The notes: generated by a model from the sequence alone, not told the origin. DNA of 64,000 nucleotides from Nitrososphaerota archaeon (GCA_029784825.1 JAFMAU010000004.1:21054-85053), one strand, 5' to 3'; positions 8,292 through 16,845 are shown, numbered from the stretch's first letter. A program made the numbers and translations.

Positions 8292-9143
8292 GTGAAGCTC
8301 AGCATAACCTTCGACCGGCTCAGGTGGGAGGAGAAGGCGCTCAGCGACGCCGCCGAGTCGGCCGGGGTAGAGGCTTCTCTGATTGATGTGAAGGGCCTGG
8401 TCTTCGAGGTGCCGAAGAAGCGCCCCGAGTTCGGGGACGTGGTGCTCCAGAGGTGCATCAGCCACTACAGGTCCTCGCTGCTCACCCAGATGCTCGAAGG
8501 CTCGGGCATGAAGGTCATCAACAGCTCGGCGGTGGCCGAGACCTGCAGCAACAAGCTCGCGACAAGCCTGGCACTCGCCAACGCCGGGGTCCCGACCCCT
8601 CGTACCCTCCTAGCCCTGACCTCCGAGGGGGCAGAGGAGGCTGCGGAGAAGCTCGGGTTCCCCCTGGTCATGAAGCCGTTCACAGGGAGCTGGGGGAGGA
8701 TGGTGACCGTGGTCCGCGACAGGGCCACCCTCCAGTCGCTCATCGAGTTCAAGGAAGAGCTGGCCAACCCCCAGGAGCAGCACATGTACTACCTGCAGGA
8801 GTACGTCAGGCGGCCCCCTCGCGACGTCAGGGCCATAGTCGCAGGGGACTCGATCGTGGCGTGCGTCCACAGGATAGCCCCCCGCGGGGAGTGGAGGACG
8901 AACGTGGCCCGCGGCGCAGTCTCCAAGGCGTTCAAGCCGGACAGCGAGCTGAAAGAGATCATACTCAAGGCTGCGGAGGCAGTCGGCGGAGGGATCCTCG
9001 GAGTCGACGCCATGGAGCCTGACTCGGGGTACCTCGTCCACGAAGTGAACAACACCGTGGAGTTCAAGGGGGCCCAGTCCGCGGTCGACACCGACATCCC
9101 TGCCCAGCTGGTGAAGTACGTGGCCCAGTCAGCGAGGAGATAG
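8292..9143 (+). CDS. argX: LysW ligase, glutamate-type (ArgX-like)
   Basis: ATP-grasp ligase that attaches an amino acid to the C-terminal glutamate of LysW. The 283 residues show the ATP-grasp order: WEEKAL N-terminal part, MKPFTGSWGRMV, YYLQEYVRRPPRDVRA, and a metal-binding end LVHEVNNTVEFKGAQ. The end motif differs from the T. thermophilus LysX pattern (xTMEFKNS..TGVDIPG) that the downstream paralogue matches, so I assign this copy to glutamate and ornithine/arginine. That substrate call is inference. The GTG start directly follows the lysW1 stop. Confidence 0.82.
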   Translation: MKLSITFDRLRWEEKALSDAAESAGVEASLIDVKGLVFEVPKKRPEFGDVVLQRCISHYRSSLLTQMLEGSGMKVINSSAVAETCSNKLATSLALANAGVPTPRTLLALTSEGAEEAAEKLGFPLVMKPFTGSWGRMVTVVRDRATLQSLIEFKEELANPQEQHMYYLQEYVRRPPRDVRAIVAGDSIVACVHRIAPRGEWRTNVARGAVSKAFKPDSELKEIILKAAEAVGGGILGVDAMEPDSGYLVHEVNNTVEFKGAQSAVDTDIPAQLVKYVAQSARR

Positions 9144-9144
9144 C

Positions 9145-10206
9145 ATGGTCCGCATCGGGATCCTGGCCGCCTCCGGCTACATCGGAGGGGAGCTGCTGCG
9201 CCTCCTCCTCCAGCACCCGGAGGCAGAGGTCACCGCAGCCACCTCCCGGAAGTACGCCGGGGAGTACGTCTTCAGGGTCCACCCGAACCTCCGGGGGATG
9301 ACCGAGCTGAAGTTCTCCGCGAACGACGCCTCGAAGGTCATCGACAGCTCGGACGTGGTGTTCGCCGCCCTCCCCCACGGGGAGTCCGTGAAGATCGTCC
9401 CCCAAATCGCAGACGCTGGGCTCAGGGTGGTCGACCTGAGCGCCGACTTCCGGCTCAGCGACAGGGGGCAGTACCCTGGCTGGTACGGCTACGACCACCC
9501 GCGTCCAGACCTGCTGGAGAAGTTCGTCTACTCCATCCCTGAGATAAACAGGGACCAGGTGAAGGGGGCTAGGCTCGTCTCGTCCCCCGGGTGCATGGCC
9601 ATCACCGCCATCCTCGCCCTCGCGCCCCTCCTGAAGGAAAAGGCCCTGGGGGCGGACAGGGACCACATCGTGGTCGACGCCAAGGTGGGGTCGTCCGGGG
9701 CCGGTGGGAAGCCCTCCCTGTCCACCCACTTCTCCGAGAGATACAACGTCGTCCGGCCCTACAAGCCCGCGGGCCACAGGCACTCGGCCGAGATAGAGCA
9801 GGTCCTGGCGGCCATGGCCGGGGAGAAGGTGAAGGTCTCCATGTCGGCCCACTCGGTCAACATGGTCCGGGGCATCCTGACCACCTGCCACGTCTTCACC
9901 TCCGCTGCGCCCAAGCCTCTGGACGTCTGGAAGGCCTACCGCTCGATGTACACGGGGAGCTACTTCGTCCGCCTAGTCAGGGACAAGCAGGGGCCTTTCA
10001 GGCTCCCGGACCCCAAGCTGGTGATCGGCTCGAACTTCTGCGACGTCGGCTTCGAGATCGAAGAGAGGACCGGGAGGCTGGTCGCCCTTTCCGCCACCGA
10101 CAACCTGATCAAAGGAGCCGCAGGCAACGCGATACAGTCGATGAACCTGATGCTCGGCCTCGACGAGAAGACAGGCCTGGAGATGGCCCCGCTCCACCCG
10201 GTGTAG
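9145..10206 (+). CDS. lysY: LysW-bound glutamyl/aminoadipyl phosphate reductase
   Basis: NADPH-dependent reductase turning the LysW-bound acyl phosphate into a semialdehyde; homologous to ArgC. The 353 residues have the Rossmann start ILAASGYIGGELLRLL and the active-site cysteine C150 in VSSPGCMAI; HRHSAEIEQ and SAHSVNMVRG are also typical. It is probably bifunctional for lysine and arginine, because only one copy is present between the two ligase pairs. The ATG is one base after argX. Confidence 0.92.
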   Translation: MVRIGILAASGYIGGELLRLLLQHPEAEVTAATSRKYAGEYVFRVHPNLRGMTELKFSANDASKVIDSSDVVFAALPHGESVKIVPQIADAGLRVVDLSADFRLSDRGQYPGWYGYDHPRPDLLEKFVYSIPEINRDQVKGARLVSSPGCMAITAILALAPLLKEKALGADRDHIVVDAKVGSSGAGGKPSLSTHFSERYNVVRPYKPAGHRHSAEIEQVLAAMAGEKVKVSMSAHSVNMVRGILTTCHVFTSAAPKPLDVWKAYRSMYTGSYFVRLVRDKQGPFRLPDPKLVIGSNFCDVGFEIEERTGRLVALSATDNLIKGAAGNAIQSMNLMLGLDEKTGLEMAPLHPV

Positions 10207-10210
10207 CGAG

Positions 10211-11020
10211 ATGAGGATAGTGGTGAAGATCGGGGGGAGCCTGATGAAGGAAGGGGTCCCCATGGGGCTCGTCGAGGACGTCGCTGCCCTCGCCCCATCC
10301 AACCAGCTGGTGATCGTGCACGGAGGGGGGGACGTGGTCACCGAGTACGCCACCAGGCTCGGCAAGGAGCAGCGGTTCGTAGTCTCACCGGACGGGATAC
10401 GGAGCCGCTACACCGACAGGGAGACGGCCGAGATCTACCAGATGGTCATGACCGGGCTGCTCGCCAAGCGGCTGGCCTCCGCCCTCGGCGCGGCAGGGCT
10501 GAAGACCATCTCGCTATCCGGGGCAGACGGCCGGCTCCTCCGGGGGAAGCGGAAGACGAAGCTCGTGATCATGGACGACAGGGGAAGGAAGGTCGCCATC
10601 GAAGGAGGGTACACGGGAAAGGTCGTCGGGGTCAACGCCCCTCTGCTGGACACCCTCCTCTCCCAGGGTTACGTCCCCGTCGTCTCACCTGTCGCGGCCG
10701 GGGAGTCTGCAGAGCCGCTCAACGTGGACGGGGACCGGGCCGCCGCATCGGTCGCGACAGGAGTGAAGGCAGACGCGGTAGTCTTCCTCACGAACGTCGA
10801 AGGGCTGAAGATGGACGAGAAGCTCGTGTCCCACCTCACTCCTTCTGAGGCCGCGTCCGTGCTCCCGAAGATAGGGTTCGGGATGCAGAAGAAGGTCATG
10901 GCCGCCGCCGAGGCGGTGGAGGCAGGCGTCGGCGAAGCGATAATCTGCTCCGGGGCGAGGGACGGACCTCTGTCGAAGGCCCTGGTCCACGACAGCTGCA
11001 CGGTGGTAAGCGGCAGATGA
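10211..11020 (+). CDS. lysZ: LysW-bound glutamate/aminoadipate kinase
   Basis: Amino-acid kinase that phosphorylates the side-chain carboxylate of the LysW-bound substrate; ArgB homologue. The 269 residues begin MRIVVKIGGSLM (phosphate loop), with VIVHGGGDVV and LNVDGDRAAASVATG further on. A single copy implies use in both lysine and arginine routes. Its stop overlaps the lysJ start as ATGA. Confidence 0.92.
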   Translation: MRIVVKIGGSLMKEGVPMGLVEDVAALAPSNQLVIVHGGGDVVTEYATRLGKEQRFVVSPDGIRSRYTDRETAEIYQMVMTGLLAKRLASALGAAGLKTISLSGADGRLLRGKRKTKLVIMDDRGRKVAIEGGYTGKVVGVNAPLLDTLLSQGYVPVVSPVAAGESAEPLNVDGDRAAASVATGVKADAVVFLTNVEGLKMDEKLVSHLTPSEAASVLPKIGFGMQKKVMAAAEAVEAGVGEAIICSGARDGPLSKALVHDSCTVVSGR

Positions 11021-12213
11021 ACAGGACAGAGGAGCTCGAGGAGGCATTCGGGGCCCAGGCCTTCAAGAAGTTCCCGCTCACAATAGTGAGGGGCAAGGGC
11101 TCCGTGGTCTGGGACTCCGACGGGAAGGAGTACATCGACTTCATGACCGGGATCGGGGTCGCGCTCGTGGGCCACGCCAACGACTACGTCGTCGCTGCGA
11201 TCAAGGAGCAGGCAGACAGACTGATCACCTGCCACGGCACGTTCTACAACGACGCCAGGGCCGGGTTCATGGAGAGGCTGGTCAAGGCGGCCCCCAGGGG
11301 GCTCGGCAAAGCCCTCCTTGCGAACACAGGGACCGAGTCAGTCGAGGCAGCCATCAAGCTAGCCCGCAGGCACACTTCCCGAAAGAAGGTCGTCTCCATG
11401 AAGGGTGCCTTCCACGGGAAGACCTACGGCTCCCTCTCCGCCACCTGGAACAAGAAGTACAGGGACCCGTTCGGCCCGCTCCTGGAAGGGTTCGAGTTCG
11501 CCGAGTACGGGGACCCTGCCTCGCTGGACCAGCTCGTCGACGCAGACACGGCCGCGGTCCTGGCCGAGCCCGTCCAGGGGGAGAGCGGGATTATCGTGCC
11601 TCCTCAGGACTACTTCAGGCAGGTCAGGGAGATCTGCGACAGGAAGGGGGCGCTCCTGATCCTTGACGAGATACAGAGCGGCCTGGGGAGGACAGGGAAG
11701 ATGTGGGCGTCCGAGCACTGGGGGGTCGTCCCCGACATCATGACCGTGTCCAAGGGGCTCGGCGGAGGCCTCCCCATCGGGGCTGCGCTGGCCAGGGACG
11801 AGGTCGCCGCCAGCCTCAAGGGCGGGGAGCACACCAGCACGTTCGCAGGGAACCCTCTGTCCTGCGCCGCAGGGTCAGCGGCCCTCGATTTCATCACGAA
11901 GAACGACCTCCCAGGGAGGGCCCGGGAGAAGGGGAGGATGATGAAGGACGGCCTCTCCAAGGTCGCCTCGGAGCACAGACTCGCAAAGGAGGTCCGAGGC
12001 CTCGGGCTGATGCTCGCCCTACAGACGAGGGTGGACATCCACTCCCAGCTGCTCTCGGCCGAAGAGAAGGGGGTCATCTTCGCCTACTCCGGGCGGGACA
12101 CATTCAGGTTCCTGCCCGCGCTCGTCGTCGAGGAGACCCAAATATCGAAGGGTCTCGAGGTCCTGGGGCGGGTAATTGGCGAAGAGGAAGCAAGCAGACT
12201 CGGACAGAATTGA
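11017..12213 (+). CDS. lysJ: LysW-bound semialdehyde aminotransferase
   Basis: PLP-dependent class III aminotransferase converting the LysW-bound semialdehyde to LysW-lysine or LysW-ornithine. The 398 residues show ANTGTESVEAAIKLAR, LILDEIQSGLGRTGK (D217) and the PLP lysine K246 in VSKGLGGGLP. The end overlaps the start of the Lrp-type regulator by 38 bases. Confidence 0.93.
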   Translation: MNRTEELEEAFGAQAFKKFPLTIVRGKGSVVWDSDGKEYIDFMTGIGVALVGHANDYVVAAIKEQADRLITCHGTFYNDARAGFMERLVKAAPRGLGKALLANTGTESVEAAIKLARRHTSRKKVVSMKGAFHGKTYGSLSATWNKKYRDPFGPLLEGFEFAEYGDPASLDQLVDADTAAVLAEPVQGESGIIVPPQDYFRQVREICDRKGALLILDEIQSGLGRTGKMWASEHWGVVPDIMTVSKGLGGGLPIGAALARDEVAASLKGGEHTSTFAGNPLSCAAGSAALDFITKNDLPGRAREKGRMMKDGLSKVASEHRLAKEVRGLGLMLALQTRVDIHSQLLSAEEKGVIFAYSGRDTFRFLPALVVEETQISKGLEVLGRVIGEEEASRLGQN

Positions 12214-12613
12214 CGAGCTCCTCATAGGGCTCCTGCGGGACGACGCCCGGGCGTCGAACACGAAGATCGCCACCAAGCTCGGCCTGTCGGAGTCCGCGGT
12301 CAGGCGCAGGATCGACAACCTGAAGGAGAGCGGACGGATACGGAAGTTCACGGTCGAAGTGGACGACAGAGACCAGAGCAGCGCGATCACCTGGGTCTCC
12401 GTCGATCCGGCGACCCCCACCCGGCAGGTGAGCGAGAAGATACACGGGATAAGGGGGGTCGAGTCGGTCTACGAGACGGCCGGCCAGTTCGACATCGCGG
12501 TCGTCATCAAGGGTGCGAATATCGGCGAAGTGAACGCGACGATCGAAGGAATACGCCGCGCCGGAGGCGTGACCGGGACGAACACCACCATGGTGCTGCG
12601 AACAATCCGTTGA
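12176..12613 (+). CDS. lysM: Lrp/AsnC-family regulator (LysM-like)
   Basis: Transcription regulator with an N-terminal winged-helix domain (about 12-60; SNTKIATKLGLSESAVRRRI) and a C-terminal RAM/effector-binding domain (about 70-140). In Sulfolobus, LysM sits in the lysine cluster and acts at the lysW promoter in response to lysine; placement here is the same. The TTG start lies inside lysJ. A palindrome-rich promoter lies directly after its stop and before lysW2, a likely target. 145 residues, normal for the family. Confidence 0.85.
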   Translation: MAKRKQADSDRIDELLIGLLRDDARASNTKIATKLGLSESAVRRRIDNLKESGRIRKFTVEVDDRDQSSAITWVSVDPATPTRQVSEKIHGIRGVESVYETAGQFDIAVVIKGANIGEVNATIEGIRRAGGVTGTNTTMVLRTIR

Positions 12614-12667
12614 ATTCGGCCGAATATCGTTATAACGATTCCGACGCGCAGGTCATGGGAGGAGGAA
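12614..12667 (+). promoter_or_regulatory. Internal promoter/operator before lysW2
   Basis: The 60-base gap between lysM and lysW2 holds two perfect 10-base palindromes, TTCGGCCGAA (12615-12624) and CGTTATAACG (12628-12637), the second containing a TATA-like core. A strong Shine-Dalgarno stretch GGGAGGAGG follows at 12657-12665. A TATA centre near 12633 predicts a transcript starting near 12659. Inference: an operator for the Lrp-type protein encoded just upstream. Confidence 0.5.
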
Positions 12668-12673
12668 TCGACC

Positions 12674-12847
12674 ACGAACAGCTGCATCGAGTGCGACGCT
12701 CCGGTTGTTATCCCTGCCGACGCCATCCAGGGGGAGATAGTGTCCTGCAAGGAGTGCGGGACGTCCTTCGAACTGGTGAGGGAGCAGTCGGGAGGCCTCT
12801 TCACTCTCCGGCAGGCCGAGCTGGAGGAAGAGGACTGGGGCGAGTAA
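12674..12847 (+). CDS. lysW2: Amino-group carrier protein LysW (copy 2), ACG start
   Basis: Second LysW. It has CIEC and CKEC pairs, the QGEIVSCKEC segment and the C-terminal EDWGE. No ATG, GTG or TTG exists in frame between the lysM stop (12611, same frame) and the first Cys. An ACG at 12674 lies eight bases after GGAGG and gives 57 residues, exactly the length of copy 1, whose TTG aligns with this ACG (NTSC versus NSC). I therefore annotate ACG as the start. It precedes lysX, so it is probably the alpha-aminoadipate/lysine carrier. Confidence 0.85.
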   Translation, partial: TNSCIECDAPVVIPADAIQGEIVSCKECGTSFELVREQSGGLFTLRQAELEEEDWGE

Positions 12848-12851
12848 GCGG

Positions 12852-13700
12852 ACGCCGTCCTTCTCTCTCCTCTACGACACCATCCGCTGGGAAGAGAAGG
12901 CGATGGTCGCCGCAGCCGAGAAGAAGGGCGTCAAGGCGAACCTCGTCGACTCCAAAGACCTCTCGATCACCCTGAACCACGGCGAGTTGCCTCTTGCCGA
13001 CAGGGTGGTCCTCCAGAGGTGCGTCAGCTACTTTCGGAACGTGCACTCGACCGCGGCCCTCGAGTCCGCCGGGCACCGGCTGGTCAACTCTTTCTCCTGC
13101 GCCTGGGTCTGCGGCAACAAGCTTTTCGGGACTCTCGCCCTCGTCAGGCACAGGGTCCCCACGCCGAAGACCGCCCTCGCCATGGCCGAGGACTCGGCGC
13201 TGCGGTCCATCGAAAAGATGGGGTACCCTTCGGTGGTCAAGCCAGTCGTCGGGAGCTGGGGGAGGCTTTCCGCCCTCATGAAGGACGGAGACGCTGCCAG
13301 GGCCATCATAGAGGACAGGGAGCACATGTTCCCGCTCTACCAGATCTACTACCTTCAGGAGTTCGTGAAGAGGCCCCCCAGGGACATCCGGTCCTTCGTC
13401 CTCGACGGCAGGACCATAGCGGCGATCTACAGGTACTCGGGCTCCGACTGGAGGACGAACACCGCCCGCGGAGGAAGAGCCGAGAGGTGCCCGGTCACCC
13501 CCGAGCTCGACGAGCTGTCAGTGAAGGCGGCAGAAGCGGTCGGAGGGGAGTTCGTCGGGGTGGACCTGATGGAGGGGGAGGACGGCCTTCTGGTCCACGA
13601 GGTCAACAACACGACGGAGTTCAAGAACACGGTCCCTGCGACTGGCGTCGACATCCCCGGAATGGTTATTGACTATCTGATATCGGTCCAGAAAAGATGA
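12852..13700 (+). CDS. lysX: LysW ligase, aminoadipate-type (LysX-like), ACG start
   Basis: ATP-grasp ligase, paralogue of argX. Motifs: KPVVGSWGRLS, YYLQEFVKRPPRDIR, and an end EVNNTTEFKNTVPATGVDIPG that closely matches the aminoadipate-specific LysX of Thermus. The first ATG (12903) would cut off the first strand and the RWEEKA segment conserved with argX. In frame upstream there is no NTG, only ACG at 12852, four bases after the lysW2 stop. From there the protein has 282 residues versus 283 for argX. Substrate and start are inferred from these alignments. The stop overlaps lysK as ATGA. Confidence 0.85.
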   Translation, partial: TPSFSLLYDTIRWEEKAMVAAAEKKGVKANLVDSKDLSITLNHGELPLADRVVLQRCVSYFRNVHSTAALESAGHRLVNSFSCAWVCGNKLFGTLALVRHRVPTPKTALAMAEDSALRSIEKMGYPSVVKPVVGSWGRLSALMKDGDAARAIIEDREHMFPLYQIYYLQEFVKRPPRDIRSFVLDGRTIAAIYRYSGSDWRTNTARGGRAERCPVTPELDELSVKAAEAVGGEFVGVDLMEGEDGLLVHEVNNTTEFKNTVPATGVDIPGMVIDYLISVQKR

Positions 13701-14803
13701 GCGGTCCGTCGGACAGCCCAGTCGGGGTGCTCCTCGACGCCCTCCGGATCTATTCCCCCACGACGCAGGAGTCGGGGCTCGCCGCTTTCCTCGCGGAGAA
13801 GATGGAGACGCTCGGCTACTCCAGGGTCCGCGTCGACAAGGTCGGCAACGCCCTTGGAGAGATAGGCAGGGGCAGGACGAGGCTCCTCATGTGCGGCCAC
13901 ATGGACACAGTCCCAGGGAAGCTCCCGGTGACCAGCAAAGGAGGCAGGGTCTACGGCCGCGGGGCCGCGGACGCGAAGTCCCCCCTCTGCGCGCTGCTCC
14001 TTGCGGGGGCTGCAATGGCCGACTCCGAGACCAGGATCACCTTCGTTGGCGTCACGCAGGAGGAGGGCGAGGGCGCCGGCATCGAGCACCTGATCAGGAG
14101 CGGGGGAGACTACGACTACGCTGTCTTCGGGGAGCCCAGCGGAGCGGGCAGGATCACAGTGGGTTACCGGGGCCGCGTCAGCCTGTACGTCAAGGTGAAG
14201 ACAGCAGGGGGGCACGCCGGCTCTCCCTGGGCCCAGCGCAGCGCGTTCGACGAGTTCACCGCCCTGCTTTCAAGACTAAAGGCGTACGAGAAGTCGAAGG
14301 AGGTCGCGGGGGACCACTTCAGGTCCCTCTCCGTCTCTCCCACTCTCGTCAAGGCGGGGGTGTACCACAATGTGATCCCCAACCTGTGCGAGGCGACCCT
14401 GGACCTCAGGCTCCCCCCCTCAATGGAGTCGTCGAAGGCCGTCAGGGAGATCCGACGCGTGGCTCGCCAGACGGACGAAGGAGCGCAGGTCGAGGTCGAA
14501 CCAGGAGAGCCGACCGAGGCCTACGAAGCGGACACAGGCTCACGCCTCGTCAGGTCCTTCCAGAGGGCCATACTCCTCAAGCTGAAGACGAAGCCGAGCC
14601 TCGTCCGGAAGACCGGCACCGGAGACATGAACACCTTCGCCCACAGGAAGCGGACCGAGTGCGTCACCTACGGGCCGGGGCTGTCCCGCACCAGCCACAC
14701 CGACGGGGAGATGGTCGAGATCAAGGACTACCTGGACAGCATAGAAGTGTTGAAAGAGGCGGTCGGCCAGCTTCAGGCGCTGGGCCCCAGGAGAAGCGGT
14801 TGA
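13697..14803 (+). CDS. lysK: LysW-lysine/LysW-ornithine hydrolase
   Basis: M20-family zinc carboxypeptidase that releases lysine or ornithine from LysW. The 368 residues show metal-binding CGHMDTVPG (H68, D70), VYGRGAADAKSP and VTQEEGEGAGI, plus a dimerisation lid domain in the middle. A single copy implies release of both products. ATGA overlap with lysX and TTGA overlap with argF indicate coupled translation. Confidence 0.92.
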   Translation: MSGPSDSPVGVLLDALRIYSPTTQESGLAAFLAEKMETLGYSRVRVDKVGNALGEIGRGRTRLLMCGHMDTVPGKLPVTSKGGRVYGRGAADAKSPLCALLLAGAAMADSETRITFVGVTQEEGEGAGIEHLIRSGGDYDYAVFGEPSGAGRITVGYRGRVSLYVKVKTAGGHAGSPWAQRSAFDEFTALLSRLKAYEKSKEVAGDHFRSLSVSPTLVKAGVYHNVIPNLCEATLDLRLPPSMESSKAVREIRRVARQTDEGAQVEVEPGEPTEAYEADTGSRLVRSFQRAILLKLKTKPSLVRKTGTGDMNTFAHRKRTECVTYGPGLSRTSHTDGEMVEIKDYLDSIEVLKEAVGQLQALGPRRSG

Positions 14804-15750
14804 AAGGTAAAGACTTCCTCACGCTGACCGAGTTCAACTCAGAAGACCTTGGGCAGGTCCTTGACCTGGCAGCCAGGCTCAAGGCGAAGCGCACCTCAGG
14901 CCTCGGATCGAGCGCCCTCAAGGGGAAGAGCGTTGCTCTCGTCTTCGAGAAGCCTAGCCTCAGGACGCGGGTGAGCTTCCAGGTGGCGGTCTCGGAGCTC
15001 GGAGGCTTCTCCATGAACCTGAGCTCGAACGAGCTCCAGCTCGGCCGGGGGGAGACCGTGGAAGACACGGCCAGGGTGCTCTCCAGGTACGTCCACTGCA
15101 TAATGGCGAGGGTCAACAGGCACGGGGACATCGAACGCCTCGCAGGCGCAGCGTCCGTCCCTGTCGTCAACGGCCTGAGCGACCTGCACCACCCAGTCCA
15201 GATACTCGCAGACCTCTTGACGCTCAAGGAGCGCAAAGGGAAGCTGAAGGGGCTGAAGGTAGGGTGGGTCGGGGACGGTGACAACGTCTGCAACTCGTGG
15301 GCGTACGGCGCTGCGCTGGCTGGCATCGACTTCGTCGCCGCGACCCCGAAAGGCTTCGAGCCTTCGCCCGCCATGATCGCCGTTGCGACGAAGAGGGCGA
15401 AGGAGACTGGGGGGAGCGTCCGGGTCGTGGACGACCCTGTCGAAGCAGCCTCCGGCGCCGACTGCGTGATGACCGACACGTTCGTCTCGATGGGTTTCGA
15501 GAAGGAGCAGGAGGCCCGCCTCAAGGCGTTCATGCCGAAGTACAGGGTGACGAAGTCTCTGATGGCCAGGGCGAAGAAGGGCGTGATCTTCGAGCACTGC
15601 CTCCCAGCCCACAGGGGGGAGGAGGTGGACCCAGACGTCATCGACGGGCCCCAGTCGGTCGTCTTCGACGAGGCCGAGAACAGGCTGCACACTGAGAAGG
15701 CCCTGCTCTGCTTCCTCATGCTCGGGAAGCGCGAGCTCTCCGGTCTATGA
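14800..15750 (+). CDS. argF: Ornithine carbamoyltransferase
   Basis: Makes citrulline from ornithine and carbamoyl phosphate. The 316 residues carry the carbamoyl-phosphate motif as SLRTR (53-57), LHHPVQILAD and the catalytic HCLPAHRGEE near residue 265. Ser replaces the more usual Thr in the first motif position pair, which is not expected to be disabling. It is the last gene of the operon. With argG and argH at the other end, the cluster holds a full route from LysW-ornithine to arginine. It overlaps dtdA by six bases tail to tail. Confidence 0.95.
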   Translation: MKGKDFLTLTEFNSEDLGQVLDLAARLKAKRTSGLGSSALKGKSVALVFEKPSLRTRVSFQVAVSELGGFSMNLSSNELQLGRGETVEDTARVLSRYVHCIMARVNRHGDIERLAGAASVPVVNGLSDLHHPVQILADLLTLKERKGKLKGLKVGWVGDGDNVCNSWAYGAALAGIDFVAATPKGFEPSPAMIAVATKRAKETGGSVRVVDDPVEAASGADCVMTDTFVSMGFEKEQEARLKAFMPKYRVTKSLMARAKKGVIFEHCLPAHRGEEVDPDVIDGPQSVVFDEAENRLHTEKALLCFLMLGKRELSGL

Positions 15751-16572
15751 CCTGATCACTTCGAGGCCGAACTGGCTTGCCAGCCCGAGTATCCTCTGCT
15801 TGTGGGCCCCGAGCCCCTTCCAGTCGACCACGGCGTACCTGACCGGCGCGTTCGTCCTCCGCACCATCTGCCCGAGCATCTCCTCGTCCACATGCCCGAG
15901 GGCGTGCTTCGGCGCGACGAATGCGAACGCGATGTCCGACTCCGTCGTCATCTCCGTGAACTTCCTGGGGTAGTGGGTCCCTCCGAACCCGAGCGCGACC
16001 CTGCTCCAGATCTCCTTCTCAGTCAGGCTCTTCAGTAGCGACTCGGCTATCACGCCTGCCGCGTGCCTGTCCTTCCACTCCTTCTCCGTGGCTCCCAGCT
16101 CGACGAACATGACCGGCTTCTGCAGCGAAGTGGGCCCGTGGTGGGTCGCCTCCATAGTGATCTCGTACCCCTTGACCTCCGCCTTCCTCGCGGCCAGGGC
16201 CCTGAGGTAGTTCTTCAGGAGCGCCGGGTCTGAACGGCCCAGCTCCCTGGGGTTCCCTCCCACCTCCGCTTCCGCCGAGAAGTTCCCTGTGGTGTGCGCT
16301 GTGAGGGCGGGGATCCCCGACTCGGCCCTGTGCGTCGAGAGGAAGATGTACGCCTGGGGGTTGAAGTACTGGTCGAGGTCAGGCGGAGAGACGATCGAGC
16401 CGTCGAAGAAGGCGAGCAGGAGGGAGCCCTTCTGGTACACCGGCTTCCCCAGCAGGTTCACCCCGGTCGAAGCGAACCCCGAGCCATCGATGAGGGCCTC
16501 CGCGATGGTCATCGAAGCCACGTTCGAGGTGGAAGCCACGAGCAGGGTGGCCGGCTCCCCAGCCGGATTCAT
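15745..16572 (-). CDS. dtdA: D-aminoacyl-tRNA deacylase (DtdA)
   Basis: Zinc enzyme of the archaeal/plant GEK1 type that hydrolyses D-aminoacyl-tRNAs. The 275-residue protein contains HTTGN, THHGPTS, GGTHYPRKFT and APKHALGH, all typical. The ATG at 16572 is preferred to an upstream start at 16593, because the N-terminus then reads MNPAGEPATLLVASTSNVAS with a normal first strand. Convergent with argF. Confidence 0.9.
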   Translation of the reverse strand: MNPAGEPATLLVASTSNVASMTIAEALIDGSGFASTGVNLLGKPVYQKGSLLLAFFDGSIVSPPDLDQYFNPQAYIFLSTHRAESGIPALTAHTTGNFSAEAEVGGNPRELGRSDPALLKNYLRALAARKAEVKGYEITMEATHHGPTSLQKPVMFVELGATEKEWKDRHAAGVIAESLLKSLTEKEIWSRVALGFGGTHYPRKFTEMTTESDIAFAFVAPKHALGHVDEEMLGQMVRRTNAPVRYAVVDWKGLGAHKQRILGLASQFGLEVIRS

Positions 16573-16640
16573 GGTTCCCCGCCCGGCGGCCACGTGATAT
16601 TAACGATGAAACGTCAGGGCCAGCGTCGGAGCTCCACCCA

Positions 16641-16650
16641 AAACATATAA
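16641..16650 (+). promoter_or_regulatory. TATA element of secE
   Basis: AACATATAA (16642-16650) centred about 30 bases before the secE ATG at 16678, giving a leader of only a few bases. Confidence 0.55.
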
Positions 16651-16677
16651 GCCGTCGAGGGGCGAGAACGTTCCAGA

Positions 16678-16845
16678 ATGGGGTTCCGAGACTTCCTCAG
16701 GTCGTCGAACGCCATATTCAAGCTGGCCCACAAGAGCGACAGGGACGAGTTCACTCTCTACCTGAAGCTGGTCACCCTCGGTGTGGCCGTAGTGGGCGCC
16801 ATAGGCTTCCTCATCAAGCTGATCGGAAGCATATTCTTCGGGTAG
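16678..16845 (+). CDS. secE: Preprotein translocase subunit SecE/Sec61-gamma
   Basis: Single-spanning clamp subunit of the SecYE translocon. The 55-residue product has a basic amphipathic N-terminal helix (MGFRDFLRSSNAIFKLAHK), the conserved DEFTLYLKLV and one membrane helix (about 32-53). This length and design are typical for archaea. In many archaea secE lies directly before spt5; here a winged-helix gene and an HtrA gene are inserted between them. Confidence 0.9.
   Translation: MGFRDFLRSSNAIFKLAHKSDRDEFTLYLKLVTLGVAVVGAIGFLIKLIGSIFFG

Noticed and set aside
12852..12902. Simple N-terminal truncation of LysX to ATG 12903
   Set aside because: The codons before ATG encode residues clearly aligned with argX (RWEEKA and the first strand), so they are under coding selection.
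12655..12975. ATG at 12655 as the start of a gene after lysM
   Set aside because: Its frame is shifted from lysW2 and reads Arg-rich nonsense across both lysW2 and lysX; the carrier motifs are in another frame.
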